Assembly (NCBI GenBank): GCA_902196205.1
Contig: CABIKM010000035.1
Coordinates: 1 to 40,909, forward strand
DNA length: 40,909 nt
Direction: 5' to 3'
Source: Candidatus Methylomirabilis lanthanidiphila
Lineage (GTDB): Bacteria; Methylomirabilota; Methylomirabilia; Methylomirabilales; Methylomirabilaceae
Positions 26,265 to 37,400 of this stretch are shown piece by piece. Both the position numbers and the translations under genes were made by a program. The notes under the pieces were generated by a model. The model ran no database searches. It was not told the origin of the DNA and worked only from the letters and a program-made list of their open reading frames with translations. Each line of letters opens with the position of its first letter. Positions within the stretch are counted from its first letter, which is position 1.

Positions 26265-28967
26265 ATGACTGTCATGCCCGAACATCGACCCGACCCTGAG
26301 ACCCTACTGGCCCGCGTGAAGGCGGAAGAGGCGCGTGAGAAGCGCGGCAGGCTGAAGATCTTCCTGGGCGCTGCCGCGGGTGTCGGCAAGACCTACGCCA
26401 TGCTGGAGGCCGCGCATGAAGCGCGGACCGAGGGCGTGGACGTTGTGGTGGGCTGGGTGGAGACCCACGGGCGACCTGAGACCGAGGCCCTCATCGAGGG
26501 GCTCAAGGTGCTCTCGCCTCGCCGCTTCGAGTATCGCGGCACCAAGCTTGCTGAGTTCGACCTGGACGCCGCACTCACCCGCCGCCCCACGGTGATCCTG
26601 GTCGATGAGCTGGCCCACACCAACGCGTCAGGCGCGCGGCACATCCGGCGCTGGCAGGACGTCATGGAGTTGCTGGAGGCCGGCATCCACGTCTACACCA
26701 CCCTCAACATCCAGCACCTCGAGAGCCTCAACGACGTCGTCACCAGGATCACCGGCGTGCCGGTGCGCGAAACGGTTCCCGATTCCGTCCTCGAAGCGGC
26801 CGATGAGATCGAGCTGATCGACCTGCCCCCCGACGACCTCCTCCAGCGTCTCAAGGAAGGTAAGGTCTACGTCCCGGAGCTGGCGAAGGAGGCCATCGAC
26901 CACTTCTTCCGGAAAGGCAATCTGATCGCCTTACGGGAGTTGGCGCTGCGGCGCACGGCGGACCGTGTGGACGCGGAGATGCGCGCGTATATGCGCGACC
27001 AGGCCATTCCCACGACCTGGCCCGTCGCGGAGCGGCTGATGGTCCTGGTCAGCCCGAGCCCTCACGCGGCCCAGACCGTCCGCGCCGCCAAACGGATGGC
27101 GACGGCGCTGCGGGCGGAATGGATCGCGGTGTACGTCGAGACGCCCGCGCATGCGCGGCTCAGCGAGACGGACCGCAGGCGCGTCGGCGAGACACTCCGG
27201 CTGGCGGAGACGCTGGGGGCGGAGGCGGTGACCGTAAGCGGATCGCGGGCCAATGAGAGCGAAGAGGTCCTGCGCTACGCCAAACAGCGCAACGTCACCA
27301 AGATCATCCTGGGCAGGCCGACCCGCTCCCTGTGGAGGCGGATCACGGCGGGTTCCATCGTGGACGCCCTGATTCGCGGCAGCGGCGACATCGATATCTA
27401 CGTCATCAGCCGGGAGGCGATTCCGGATAAGCCGGCGGCCCGGAGACGCCCCGCCCGGGAGCCGGATTGGCCCGCCTACGGCCGCGCCACGGCCGTTGTC
27501 GTGCTCTGCACGGCGCTGGCCCGGCTGATGTACCCGTATTTTGAGTTGTCCAATCTCATCATGGTCTATCTGCTGGGGGTGACCGCTGTCGCCGCACGGT
27601 CCGGGCCAGGCGCCTCGGCCTTCGCGTCGGTCCTGAGCGTCGCAGCCTTCGATTTCTTCTTCGTGCCCCCCCACCTCACCTTTGCGGTAGCCGATGCCCA
27701 ATACCTCATCACCTTTGCGGTCATGCTGGTGGTTGCGCTTGTCATCAGCGGGCTGACGGTGCGCATCCGCGCCCACGCAGAGCTGGCGCGCCAGCGCGAG
27801 CGACGGACCGCGGCGCTGTACGCACTGAGTCGGGAGTTGGCCGGCACGCGAGGCGTGGACAATCTCCTGCGGGCCGCCGGCCGACACATCGCCGAGACCT
27901 TTGGCGGCCAAGTGGCCGTGCTGCTGCCGGACCCGGCTAGTCACCTCAGCCTCCAGACAGCGCTCTCAGGCCAGTTCGAGATAACCAGTTCCGAATTGGG
28001 GGTGGCCCAGTGGGTGTACGAGCATGGGCAGATGGCCGGACTCGGAACGTCAACGCTACCCGGGGCCAAGGCGCTCTACCTCCCGCTGATGACGTCGCAG
28101 GGAGCGCTGGGCGTGCTGGGGCTGCGGCCGGCGGATCTCGACTCGCTGCAGGCGCCCGAGCAGTTGCACCAACTTGAGACCTTCGCCAACCAGACTGCCC
28201 TGGCGCTGGAGCGCACCAGGCTGGCCGAGGCCGCCCAAGAGGCGCAGATTCGCGCGGAGGCAGAGCGGTTGCGCAGCTCGCTCCTGAGCTCGGTGTCCCA
28301 CGATCTCAGAACGCCCCTCGCCGCCATCACCGGGGCCGCAAGCAGCCTGCTGGAAGGTGACAAGATACTCGACGACCAGACGCGGAAGGAGTTACTTGAA
28401 TCGCTCTCCGAGGAGGCTGAGCGCCTCAATCGTCTGGTGAATAACCTGCTCGAGATGACGCGCGTTGAATCCGGAACCCTTCGGGTCCGGAAAGAGTGGT
28501 ATCCGCTGGAGGAGGTCGTCGGCGCCGCGCTCGGTCGCCTTGCGAAGCCCCTGCGCGACCGTCCGGTGTCCACGCGGTTGCCGGCAGGCCTGCCCCTCGT
28601 CCCGATCGACGATGTCCTCCTCGAGCAGGTACTGATCAATCTTCTGGACAATGCGATCAAGCACACGCCGGACGACAGTCCTCTGGAGATCGCGGCCTGG
28701 ACGGAGCAAGGCGGAGTCACTGTGGAGATCGCTGACCGCGGTCCAGGGCTCACGCCTGGCGATGAAGAACGGGTATTCGATAAGTTTTATCGTAGCCCGG
28801 GGCTCAGATCGCGCGGGGCCGGTCTTGGGCTGGCCATCTGCCGGGGTATCATGGAGGCGCACGGCGGCCGCATCTGGGCCGAGAACCGGCAGGGGGGCGG
28901 CGTGGCGTTCCGTTTTACCATCCCGCTGAGCGGGACACCTCCGGAGATGGAAGAGGTCGATGTCTGA
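26265..28967 (+). CDS. kdpD: KdpD sensor histidine kinase
   Basis: A 900-residue sensor. Order: KdpD N-terminal domain with Walker [10 protein letters not shown] (35-43), a USP-like domain (about 250-370), four membrane helices (about 405-500), a GAF domain (about 530-650), the HisKA box with H679 in [12 protein letters not shown], and a HATPase domain with [10 protein letters not shown] and [12 protein letters not shown]. It senses K+ limitation and osmotic stress and phosphorylates KdpE. An ATG nine bases downstream is an alternative start. The 3' end overlaps kdpE by eight bases. Confidence 0.97.
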   Translation: MTVMPEHRPDPETLLARVKAEEAREKRGRLKIFLGAAAGVGKTYAMLEAAHEARTEGVDVVVGWVETHGRPETEALIEGLKVLSPRRFEYRGTKLAEFDLDAALTRRPTVILVDELAHTNASGARHIRRWQDVMELLEAGIHVYTTLNIQHLESLNDVVTRITGVPVRETVPDSVLEAADEIELIDLPPDDLLQRLKEGKVYVPELAKEAIDHFFRKGNLIALRELALRRTADRVDAEMRAYMRDQAIPTTWPVAERLMVLVSPSPHAAQTVRAAKRMATALRAEWIAVYVETPAHARLSETDRRRVGETLRLAETLGAEAVTVSGSRANESEEVLRYAKQRNVTKIILGRPTRSLWRRITAGSIVDALIRGSGDIDIYVISREAIPDKPAARRRPAREPDWPAYGRATAVVVLCTALARLMYPYFELSNLIMVYLLGVTAVAARSGPGASAFASVLSVAAFDFFFVPPHLTFAVADAQYLITFAVMLVVALVISGLTVRIRAHAELARQRERRTAALYALSRELAGTRGVDNLLRAAGRHIAETFGGQVAVLLPDPASHLSLQTALSGQFEITSSELGVAQWVYEHGQMAGLGTSTLPGAKALYLPLMTSQGALGVLGLRPADLDSLQAPEQLHQLETFANQTALALERTRLAEAAQEAQIRAEAERLRSSLLSSVSHDLRTPLAAITGAASSLLEGDKILDDQTRKELLESLSEEAERLNRLVNNLLEMTRVESGTLRVRKEWYPLEEVVGAALGRLAKPLRDRPVSTRLPAGLPLVPIDDVLLEQVLINLLDNAIKHTPDDSPLEIAAWTEQGGVTVEIADRGPGLTPGDEERVFDKFYRSPGLRSRGAGLGLAICRGIMEAHGGRIWAENRQGGGVAFRFTIPLSGTPPEMEEVDV

Positions 28968-29709
28968 TTTTCTGGAGAGTAGGGCGTCCGCAGCCGGGGA
29001 GCTCGGATCGGGCGAAACGAGCGGGCCGGCCGTCGTGCTCATCGAGGACGAACGACCGATTCGGCGCTTCCTCCGCGCCACCCTGGTGAGCCAGGGGTAC
29101 CGGCTCTTTGAGGCGGCCACAGGTGAGGAAGGCTTGGCGGAAGCGGCCGTGCGCCAGCCCGACGTCGTCATCCTTGACCTCGGTCTGCCTGACATCGACG
29201 GCCTCGAGGTCATCCGGCGGTTGCGCGAGTGGACCGCTGTTCCGATCATCGTCCTCTCGGCGCGAGGCCAGGAGTCCGATAAGATTGCGGCTCTGGATGC
29301 GGGCGCCGACGACTATGTCAGCAAGCCGTTCGGGATCGGCGAGTTGCTCGCCCGTATGCGGGCAGTCCTGCGACACGCAACGCGCAATCCGAAAGAGGCT
29401 GCCAATTCAACGTTCGTTGTGGGTGACCTTTCCGTAGATCTGGCGCTGAGAAGGGTTGTCGTCGCGGAGAAGGAGGTCCACCTGACCCCAATCGAGTACA
29501 GATTGCTGACGACGCTCATTCACTATGCGGGAAAGGTCGTGACCCAGCGACAGTTGCTGAAAGAGGTCTGGGGCCCGCACCAGACCGAACAGCCGCACTA
29601 CCTGCGGGTGTATATCGCCCAGCTCAGATGCAAGCTGGAAGCCGACCCGGCGCGCCCGCGCTATCTGCTGACCGAACCCGGCGTGGGCTATCGCCTGGCA
29701 TCGGAATAG
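28960..29709 (+). CDS. kdpE: KdpE response regulator
   Basis: A 249-residue OmpR-type regulator with a receiver domain (acidic pocket in VVLIEDERP, phospho-acceptor D73 in [11 protein letters not shown] in YVSKPF) and a winged helix ending [12 protein letters not shown]. It activates kdpFABC transcription when phosphorylated by KdpD. The first 20 residues are an extension before the receiver domain. It overlaps kdpD. A divergent copy of its last 29 codons is found 1301 bases downstream at 30921-31010. Confidence 0.97.
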   Translation: MSDFLESRASAAGELGSGETSGPAVVLIEDERPIRRFLRATLVSQGYRLFEAATGEEGLAEAAVRQPDVVILDLGLPDIDGLEVIRRLREWTAVPIIVLSARGQESDKIAALDAGADDYVSKPFGIGELLARMRAVLRHATRNPKEAANSTFVVGDLSVDLALRRVVVAEKEVHLTPIEYRLLTTLIHYAGKVVTQRQLLKEVWGPHQTEQPHYLRVYIAQLRCKLEADPARPRYLLTEPGVGYRLASE

Positions 29710-29758
29710 TCGCCGCCGGCTAGTCCCGTTCGTCGTCCAGGCCGCCCAGCGCCAACGC
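29619..29758. repeat. Direct repeat 1: intact kdpE end plus M28-peptidase tail remnant
   Basis: This segment matches 30920-31059 at a constant offset of 1301 bases; about 100 of 118 bases from 29641 are identical, with no gaps. It contains the true 3' end of kdpE and, convergent to it, ALALGGLDDERD and stop (29720-29757, minus strand), a remnant of the C-terminus of the M28 peptidase now at 31021. The gap 29710-30038 holds this remnant and no gene I can support. Confidence 0.8.
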
Positions 29759-30038
29759 CGGGTGGTCGGCCGTGCTCAGTGGGTGGAAGAAGAGGCCCCC
29801 ACCGGCAAGCGGACAAATCGCCCTTGACTGGTCCGGCTCCAGGATATAGTCTTCCCAAAAAGTAACTGTCCATCATGTCTTGTCTTGCTTGAGGCTTTAA
29901 GGTTGATGCGTTCCGCATCGCGCAATTGGTCGCACGCGGATACAAGTTGCGAGATACAGGCGTGTGCCTTGCGTGTATCTTGCCACAGGTATCGTGTACC
30001 GAATCTTGATAGAATGCCCGTTTTGCGCAGGAGTGATC

Positions 30039-30863
30039 ATGACCGTTCCTCCGTTGTTCGCGGCCCTGATCCTTGGCATTGTCGAGGGGTTGACGGAATT
30101 TTTGCCTATCTCGAGCACCGGCCACCTGATCCTGGCGGGCGATTGGCTGGGCTTCAACGACGAGAAGGGGAAGGTCTTTCACGTCCCGATCCAGACCGGC
30201 GCCATGCTCGCGGTGGTGTGGGAATATCGAGCGCGCTTCGGCGGAGCGCTTGCGGGGCTTTTCACGGAGCCAGGCGCGCGTCGTTTTGCTGCCAATCTCC
30301 TGGTGGCCTTTCTGCCGGCGGTGGTGCTGGGCCTGCTCTTTGGCAAGCTGATCAAACAGCATCTGTTCGCGCCAGAGCCGGTGGCCATCGCCTTTATCGT
30401 CGGGGCATTGATCATTTTCTGGGCCGAGCGCAGGCAGAATCACGTGCGAATCGACAACGTCGATGCCATGACCACCCTCGATGCTTTCAAGGTTGGTGTT
30501 GCGCAGTGCTTTGCGCTGATCCCCGGAACCTCGCGTTCCGGCGCCACAATCATCGGGGGCATGCTGTTCGGCGTATCGCGCAAGGCGGCTACCGAGTTTT
30601 CGTTTTTTCTTGCGGTACCGACGCTGGTCGCCGCAGGCGCCTATGATTTGTACAAACATCGGATGCTTCTCTCAGACGCGGACCTGCCGACCTTCGCGGT
30701 GGGCGGCCTGCTGTCTTTTGTCTCCGCTTTTGTGTGCATACGCTGGCTGATCCGTTATGTCAGCCACCACGATTTTAGGCCCTTTGCCTGGTATCGCATC
30801 GCCTTTGGCGGTATGGTGCTGCTGATGGCCTACACCGGGTGGGTGGAATGGTCGAGTGAGTGA
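30039..30863 (+). CDS. uppP: Undecaprenyl-diphosphatase UppP/BacA
   Basis: A 274-residue polytopic membrane phosphatase starting [13 protein letters not shown], with GCAGGAGTG before the ATG. Catalytic motifs are [14 protein letters not shown] (16-29) and [11 protein letters not shown] (from about 161), with the active-site Glu, Ser and Arg residues visible. It recycles undecaprenyl pyrophosphate for peptidoglycan and O-antigen export and gives bacitracin tolerance when abundant. The gene lies between two copies of the kdpE/M28 junction, so it arrived as an insert. Confidence 0.96.
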   Translation: MTVPPLFAALILGIVEGLTEFLPISSTGHLILAGDWLGFNDEKGKVFHVPIQTGAMLAVVWEYRARFGGALAGLFTEPGARRFAANLLVAFLPAVVLGLLFGKLIKQHLFAPEPVAIAFIVGALIIFWAERRQNHVRIDNVDAMTTLDAFKVGVAQCFALIPGTSRSGATIIGGMLFGVSRKAATEFSFFLAVPTLVAAGAYDLYKHRMLLSDADLPTFAVGGLLSFVSAFVCIRWLIRYVSHHDFRPFAWYRIAFGGMVLLMAYTGWVEWSSE

Positions 30864-30919
30864 AGCCGTAGCGAGAGAGCGGTCTTCAGGGTCTTGTCCT
30901 CCACTCTGTTACCGAACTT

Positions 30920-31059
30920 CCAACTCAGGCGAACACTCGAAGCCGACCCGGCGCGCCCGCGCTATGTGCTGACCGAACCCGGTGTCGGCTATCGCCTGGC
31001 CGCGGACTAGCCGCTCGCGGCTAGGCGGATTCGTTGTCCGGGCCGCCCAGCGCCAGCGT
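30920..31059. repeat. Direct repeat 2: kdpE tail remnant plus intact M28-peptidase end
   Basis: On the plus strand 30921-31010 encodes [20 protein letters not shown] and GVGYRLAAD, then TAG: a kdpE 3' fragment with no upstream gene. Convergent to it is the real 3' end of the M28 peptidase (stop at 31021-31023). It is the mirror of repeat 1, which has an intact kdpE and a broken peptidase tail. Similarity fades upstream at about 30920. Confidence 0.8.
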
Positions 31060-31875
31060 CGCGAAGGTGTCGGCGAGTCCTGCCGTCACGCGAGTAAACG
31101 CGGGATACATAAGCTTCTCGGGGGTATCTTTGCGGGTATGATAGTAGGGGTAGCGGTAGAAGGCCGTATCGGTGACCATGATGGCGCGATAGCCTTGCCG
31201 CCAGAACGACCAGTGATCGCTCCAGGCGACCCCCGGGACAAAGCGGGTGGTCGCGATATGTTCGAGCGGAAAGTCCGAGTGGAGGCGGAACGCCTGCACT
31301 GCGCGGCGCATCAGGGCGCGGGAGCGAAAGTCGGAGACGAAGGTGATGAAGTTGCCCTGGCGCGGATAGAAGAGCTGGAACAGAGGCGGATAGTGCTGGC
31401 TGCCGGGTTCGTCCCGGTAGTAGCCGATCGTCTCCAGCGAGACCATCGCGCGGATCGCATCGCCGCGCGCCCGCGCCATCTTGGCGTAGGCCTCGCTCCC
31501 GTGCTTGCGCCGGAAGAAGAAGGGCGGCTCCTCATTGACGAACGCCACGAAGCGCACCGTCACCGCCGGCGTCAGCTCGGCGAACAGTCGCGACAGTTCG
31601 AGCATGGCGGCGACACCGCTGCCGTTGTCATTGGCGCCCGGACTCCCCCGCACCGAGTCGTAATGGGCGCCGACCAGCAGGATCTCGTTGGGCCGCGTGC
31701 TCCCGAGTCGGTTGATCTCGAGATTAGCCCATTGGCCGCCGGATACGGTATACCAGTGCGGGATCACCTGATAGCCCTGGCCGCGCCACTCCTCCTGGAT
31801 ATAGTCGGCGGCGGCGCGCAGCGCCTCCGGCCGGAAGACGTTGCGCTCGCCGATCTCACCGGCGAGGCGCTCCAC
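31021..31875 (-). CDS. M28-family zinc aminopeptidase, 5' end uncertain
   Basis: At least 284 residues from a GTG at 31873-31875. Zinc-site motifs are GAHYDSVRGSPGANDNGSG (H71, D73, D83), VNEEPPFF (E115, E116) and a late His in YYHTRKDTPEK. The family removes N-terminal residues from peptides. The coding frame continues upstream (reading QISASRLRAHVERLAG, family-like) to an in-frame stop near 31958 without ATG, GTG or TTG before 31875 apart from this GTG, which has no ribosome binding site. The true N-terminus, perhaps with a signal peptide, may have been lost or frameshifted. Confidence 0.8.
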   Translation of the reverse strand: MERLAGEIGERNVFRPEALRAAADYIQEEWRGQGYQVIPHWYTVSGGQWANLEINRLGSTRPNEILLVGAHYDSVRGSPGANDNGSGVAAMLELSRLFAELTPAVTVRFVAFVNEEPPFFFRRKHGSEAYAKMARARGDAIRAMVSLETIGYYRDEPGSQHYPPLFQLFYPRQGNFITFVSDFRSRALMRRAVQAFRLHSDFPLEHIATTRFVPGVAWSDHWSFWRQGYRAIMVTDTAFYRYPYYHTRKDTPEKLMYPAFTRVTAGLADTFATLALGGPDNESA

Positions 31876-32087
31876 GTGGGCCCGCAGGCGTGAGGCTGAG
31901 ATCTGCGGGCGAGGCTCATAGTTCCCAGGACTGGCTTTAGCGTGTGCGACATGGTATCATCCGGTAACGTCAGATCGCGCCGCGCTCGATCCCGATCGAT
32001 GCGGGCTTGCAATATGCGTGTGCTGTCCACATATTATTTTACATCAGAGCATATGGAGAGGACACTATTAATAGGAGGAGGGATGTG

Positions 32088-32423
32088 ATGAGGCAGATCG
32101 TGGCGTTGGGTATCGCCATGCTTCTGATCGGGTACAGCAGCCAAAGCTGGGCCGCATCAGAATCGGGCAGGCCGCACAGTACGCTCAGGCAGGTCGGTAC
32201 AGGGCTCGGAAGCGCCATAGGGACATTCGTCTATTTCCCGTTTAAGGCGACCTTCTGTATTCTGGGCGGGCTGGCAAGCGGCGTCACCCTGGTGGCTGCG
32301 GGCTCCGAGCAAGCCGGGAGAGTCGTGGATACCGCCTGTCGGGGGTCCTGGACGATTACGCCGGCCAACGTAGCAGGCGAAGAGCCAGTGTACTTTGTGG
32401 GTAATCCCCATGCGCAGCAGTGA
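32088..32423 (+). CDS. Small exported protein of unknown function
   Basis: A 111-residue protein. The ATG at 32088 follows an AGGAGGAGGG stretch, and the product begins with a signal peptide (MRQIVALGIAMLLIGYSSQ, cleavage near SWAA). The middle has two hydrophobic, glycine-rich segments (GLGSAIGTFVYFPFKATF, ILGGLASGVTLVAAG), possibly membrane-inserting, with one Cys in each half; the end is polar (GEEPVYFVGNP). No family is recognised. An upstream in-frame extension lacks a ribosome binding site. Confidence 0.65.
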   Translation: MRQIVALGIAMLLIGYSSQSWAASESGRPHSTLRQVGTGLGSAIGTFVYFPFKATFCILGGLASGVTLVAAGSEQAGRVVDTACRGSWTITPANVAGEEPVYFVGNPHAQQ

Positions 32424-32452
32424 CGAGCGCGCTGCCATTCTAAACTTTCCTT

Positions 32453-32481
32453 TTGGAAAAACGCGCCGGGCGTGCTATAGT
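32453..32481 (+). promoter_or_regulatory. Candidate sigma-70 promoter of the DEAD-box gene
   Basis: TTGGAA (32453-32458) and TATAGT (32476-32481) are separated by exactly 17 bases. A start near 32488 would give a leader of about 190 bases before the helicase ATG. Long leaders are common on cold-regulated DEAD-box helicase genes. Prediction by eye only. Confidence 0.4.
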
Positions 32482-32674
32482 TATTTGGATTTGCTGTAAC
32501 GAGATCGATTAAGGCCTTGACGCAGGCCGACCCCGAGCTGGGACCTACACTCCTGCACGGCGACTTCTCCGGCGATCCCACCGTCAACCTACGCACACTG
32601 ACCGGATAAACCTCTACGGGTATGTTCCATCCTTCCATGGGACAGGCGTACCCAAAGACAGCACAAGGAGACTC

Positions 32675-34066
32675 ATGTCGTTTTCGTCATTCTCACTTCA
32701 CGCGAACCTGTTGAAAGCCATCAGCAACATGGGGTTTGAGCACCCCACGCCGATCCAGCGCCTTGCTATTGCGCCCCTCCTGGAGGGTCGTGACGTCATG
32801 GCCTCCGCTGTGACCGGGAGCGGTAAAACCGCTGCGTTCCTGCTGCCAGTCCTCCACCGCCTCATCGAGAAGCCCAGGGGAACCACGAGGGCGCTCATCC
32901 TGGCGCCGACCCGGGAGCTGGCTGCGCAGATCACGGAACACCTCCACGATCTTGCCGCGCATACCCCTCTGAAGGGTGCGGCGGTCTACGGAGGCGTATC
33001 GATGGCGCCCCAGGAAAGCGCGTTCCGCAAAGGCGTCGATGTGCTGATCGCGACTCCAGGTCGACTCCTCGACCACCTCCAGTATCCGTACGCGCGTCTG
33101 GGCGGCATCGAGCACCTGATACTCGACGAGGCGGACCGGATGCTCGACATGGGCTTTCTACCCGATATCCGCCGCATCCTGCAGCGCGTTCCCAAACAAC
33201 GGCAGACGTTGTTGTTCTCGGCGACCTTGCCCGCGCCCATCGTGGAGCTTGCCGGGGAGATGTTGCAGAACCCGGTCTCTCTGAACGTCGAGCGGAAGGC
33301 CGCGCCGGCGACGGGGATCACCCATGTTGCCTACCCCGTCCCGCATGAGCTGAAATCCACCCTCTTTCTGGAACTGGTGCGGACCAGCGCGTCCAAACAC
33401 GTCCTGGCCTTCACCCGCACCAAGCACCGGGCCGATCGACTGGCCGGCTTCCTCGAAAAGCACGGTGTCACGTGCACCAGGATCCACGGCAACCGCAGCC
33501 AGGCGCAGCGGACCGAGGCCTTGGCCAGCTTCAAGAGGGGGCGGTGCCGCGTCCTGGTCGCAACCGACATCGCCGCCCGCGGCATCGACGTGGAGGCGTT
33601 GGGCCTCGTCGTGAATTTCGACGTCCCCCCTCTGCCCGAGGATTACATCCACCGGGTCGGGCGCACGGGACGCAAGCAAGCGACGGGCGACGCCTACACC
33701 CTCGTCTCGCCACACGAAGAGGACAGCCTCCGCGCCATCGAGCGCGGCATCGGCGCACGCCTGCCGCGCCAGAAGGTCCAGGGGTTTAATTATGCCACGG
33801 CGCCCACTGAGCGTTTTGAGGTCCCCATCGCCGAACGCATTACCGCCATCCGCGCTCGCAAAGCGGAGGAGCGGGTTCGGGCGAAGGCGAATGCTGCGCG
33901 CCGCGCTACGCAAGGGATCACGGCGGGTCCGGCCGGAAACGGGACAGCGGGGCAGAGAACCAGGAGCTATCGCCCGGCCGGCCCAAGCCGTTGGGCCGGA
34001 AAGCCGGTGACGGGGCAGTCCTTCCGTCGCCCTGTTGCAGCGCGCTCGAACGGGAAGTCCGTTTAG
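32675..34066 (+). CDS. rhlE: DEAD-box RNA helicase (RhlE-like)
   Basis: A 463-residue helicase with all motifs: F and Q motif (GFEHPTPIQ), Walker A AVTGSGKT (45-52), PTRELAAQ, GGV, TPGRLLDH, DEAD (151-154), SAT (182-184), ATDIAARGID and HRVGRTGR. The C-terminal 80 residues are basic and low in complexity (RVRAKANAARR), typical of RNA-binding tails. It unwinds short RNA duplexes in ribosome assembly or mRNA decay. CAAGGAGACTC precedes the ATG. The gene name is by general resemblance. Confidence 0.92.
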   Translation: MSFSSFSLHANLLKAISNMGFEHPTPIQRLAIAPLLEGRDVMASAVTGSGKTAAFLLPVLHRLIEKPRGTTRALILAPTRELAAQITEHLHDLAAHTPLKGAAVYGGVSMAPQESAFRKGVDVLIATPGRLLDHLQYPYARLGGIEHLILDEADRMLDMGFLPDIRRILQRVPKQRQTLLFSATLPAPIVELAGEMLQNPVSLNVERKAAPATGITHVAYPVPHELKSTLFLELVRTSASKHVLAFTRTKHRADRLAGFLEKHGVTCTRIHGNRSQAQRTEALASFKRGRCRVLVATDIAARGIDVEALGLVVNFDVPPLPEDYIHRVGRTGRKQATGDAYTLVSPHEEDSLRAIERGIGARLPRQKVQGFNYATAPTERFEVPIAERITAIRARKAEERVRAKANAARRATQGITAGPAGNGTAGQRTRSYRPAGPSRWAGKPVTGQSFRRPVAARSNGKSV

Positions 34067-34127
34067 CGCGGCAATGGCTCCACTACGGAGACACGGAGCG
34101 CTCGGAGAACTAGAATACGTCGGAATG

Positions 34128-34155
34128 AGCTTCGCGGTCGCTTGACCGCGAAGCT
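34128..34155. terminator. Perfect 12-bp hairpin after the DEAD-box gene
   Basis: AGCTTCGCGGTC (34128-34139) and GACCGCGAAGCT (34144-34155) pair perfectly around a 4-base loop. It lies 60 bases after the helicase stop. No T-run follows, so it is not a textbook intrinsic terminator. The rest of the 409-base gap (34067-34475) shows no coding signal on either strand beyond chance frames, and the defence cassette starts after it. Confidence 0.5.
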
Positions 34156-34475
34156 GTAGTCCCCTCTGGGTCTTGCCACCGCCTGGCTTGGGCTCGCCCC
34201 GCGGGTCCCCCCTCCAGCGGACTGTGGGCCGCCCTGCTGTCTGACCTTCGCTCACTCACTCCCCTTTGTCGCCTCAGTCCCGTCTCTTCCACCAAAGCAG
34301 ACAGGGCTCTTCGCTCTACGCCTCGCCTTCGGCGCCAGTTCCCCGGACTTGGGGGGCTTCCTCGCCCCTTGCGCAACGCACAGCTTACTAGGCCCCCTGT
34401 CCTTGTCACCGTTGTCTGAAGCGAGTATACTTCCGTGTCAATGCCGAGGATATTCGACCACAGGGAGGTCTCCTC

Positions 34476-37400
34476 ATGGTGACGGTGCCCCAGTCAGGCA
34501 TTCGAGATAACCATACTCGCGGGACGCTTGCGGACTTCCTCAGGAGCAAGATCCGTCACGGCTCCCACCTGTCCGTCATGTCCGCCTACTTCACCATTTA
34601 TGCCTTCGACGCCCTTCGCGACCACCTCAACTCCATCGATCACCTGGATTTCCTCTTCGGCGAACCCCGATTCGTCAAGTCCCTCGACCCGGACCGGACC
34701 GACAAGAAAGCGTTCCAGATCGAGGACGAAGGCCTTCACTTGGCCAATCGGCTTGAACAGAAGCGAGCCGCCAGGGAGTGTTCGGAGTGGGTCAGGCAGA
34801 AGGTGGCAATCAAATCGGTCAAAGAGACGAACCTACTGCACGGCAAGATGTACCACATCGCCAAAGACGGCATTGAAGATGCCATCCTGGGAAGCTCGAA
34901 TTTCACCGTTCGCGGTCTTGGCCTGGCCACCAGCGGCAACAATATCGAACTCAACCTCGAAGTTGACAGTACCCGCGACCGGCGCGACCTGAAAGCCTGG
35001 TTCGATGAACTGTGGAACAACGATCAGCTCGTGGAGGACGTCAGGCAGGACGTCCTGCTCTACCTGGAGCAGCTCTATCAGAACCACTCGCCGGAGTTCA
35101 TCTACTTCAAGACCCTGTTTCACATTTTTGAGAAGTTCCTCGGCGAGCAGGAACGGGGCGGGTTGCTGGATCAGGCGATCAACCTGGTAGATACCGACAT
35201 CTGGAAGACACTCTTCGAGTTCCAGAAAGACGGGGTCAAGGGGGCCATCAATAAGATCCTCAAGCACAACGGCTGTACCCTGGCCGATAGCGTCGGATTG
35301 GGGAAGACCTACGAAGCCCTTGCCGTCATCAAGTATTTCGAACTGCGGAATGAGCGGGTCTTGGTGCTCTGCCCGAAGAAATTGCGGGACAACTGGACGG
35401 TGTACCAGGCCCACAACAATAGTGAGCTCAACCCGTTCGTGAAAGACCGGTTTGCCTACACCGTACTCTGTCACACGGATCTGAGCCGGGATGGCGGTAA
35501 ATCGGGGGATATCGACCTTGCGACGCTCAATTGGGGCAACTTCGGCCTCGTCGTCATTGATGAGTCGCACAACTTTCGAAACAATACAAGAGGACGTCGG
35601 GATGAGGACGGGAACATCATCCGCAAGAGCCGCTATGAGCGGCTTATGGAGGATATCGTCCGTACGGGGGTTAAAAGCAAAGTGCTGCTGCTCTCTGCAA
35701 CCCCGGTCAACAACGACCTCAAGGATCTTCGCAATCAAATCTATTTCATGACCGAAGGCCGGGACGACGCCTTTCGAGAGTCGATCGGAATTGGCAGCCT
35801 GCAGGAGACCCTGCGCGCCGCTCAACTGCAGTTCAGCCAATGGGCCAAGAAGCAGACCGCCCACCGCAGGACCAATGACTTGCTGGAGCGCCTCAGCGCT
35901 GCCTTCTTTACGCTCCTCGACGAGCTGACGATCGCCCGATCCCGCAAACACATTCAGAAGTATTACAAGGATGCCGTCGCCGAATTGGGCGGCTTCCCGG
36001 AACGACTGAAGCCCGTTTCCCTGTTCCCGGAGATCGATCTCGCCAACAAGTTCATCTCCTACGATCGGTTGAACCAGGAGATCCGCAACTACCGGTTGTC
36101 TCTGTTCAATCCATCCAAGTACGTGAAGCCCGAATTTCACAGCCGCTACTTTGAGCAGGCGATATTGCCGTTTACCCAGGAGGAACGCGAGTTCTTCCTG
36201 ATCGCGATGATGAAGGTCAACTTCCTGAAGCGTCTCGAAAGTTCGGTCAACTCCTTCGCGATCACGATGGACCGGACGATTCAGAAGATCACGGCGCTGG
36301 AAGATAAGATCTCCGCCTTCAAGCAACGGCAGGACCACAACGGTGAGTTGACGCCCGATGAGCTTCGTCCGGAAGAGGAGGACGATCCCGACCTGCAGAG
36401 CGCCTTCGACGTAGGGGGCAAGCTGAAATTCCAGCTCGCACACCTCGACGTAGACCGGTGGCTGGCAGACCTCGACCAGGACAAGAAGCAACTGCACCTC
36501 CTGTATCTGGCGGCCAAAGACGTGACGCAGGAGCGGGACGCGAAGCTTCGCATCCTCAAGGAGTTGATCGAACGCAAGGTCCGCGCGCCTTCCATGAATA
36601 GACAGGGTAGGGCCAATAAAAAAGTACTCGTCTTCACGGCCTTTGCGGATACCGCCGGGTATCTCTATAATGCGTTGCGTGACTGGGCGAGGGAGGAACT
36701 GGGTATCCACGTGGCCCTGGTATCCGGCGGCAGCCTTGGGAACCAGACGACCTTCGGGAGCAAGGACTACCACCACATCCTGACCAATTTCTCCCCGGTA
36801 GCCAAACGCCGGAACAAGATGGCCGGCATGCCGCAGGACGAAGAGATCGACCTGCTGCTCGCGACGGACTGCATCTCCGAAGGCCAGAATCTCCAGGATT
36901 GCGACTACCTGATCAACTACGACATCCACTGGAACCCGGTTCGCATCATCCAACGGTTCGGCCGCATTGACCGGATCGGAAGTCAGAACGAGTCGGTGCA
37001 ACTGGTCAACTTCTGGCCGACCCCTCACCTCGACCAATACATCACCCTGAAGCATCGCGTCGAAGCCAGGATGGCCCTGGTAGATATTGCGGCAACCCTC
37101 GAAGACAATATCCTCCAGACCGAGGAACTCCGCGGCCTCATCAGTGATGACCTGAAGTATCGGGACAAGCAGTTGCTCCGCCTCAAGGACGAGGTGCTCG
37201 ACTTGGAGGATTTCAACGAGACGGTCGCCCTGAACGAATTCACTCTGGATGACTTCCGGATCGAACTGACTAAGTATATCGAGGCAAATCGTACGCTCTT
37301 GCAGGAAGCCCCGCTCGGCCTGTACGCCGTGGTCCCCCCCGACGCGCAGATTCCGGTTGCGGCCCCCGGGGTGATCTTCTGTCTCCGGCAAAAAGCTCGG

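Noticed and set aside
34128-34155. Textbook rho-independent terminator
   Set aside because: The stem is perfect but no T-run follows, so it is listed as a hairpin with moderate confidence only.
34110-34409. 99-codon minus-strand frame in the gap before the PLD-SNF2 gene
   Set aside because: Low-complexity, Arg/Gly/Ser-rich product typical of antisense frames in GC-rich DNA, with no ribosome binding site.
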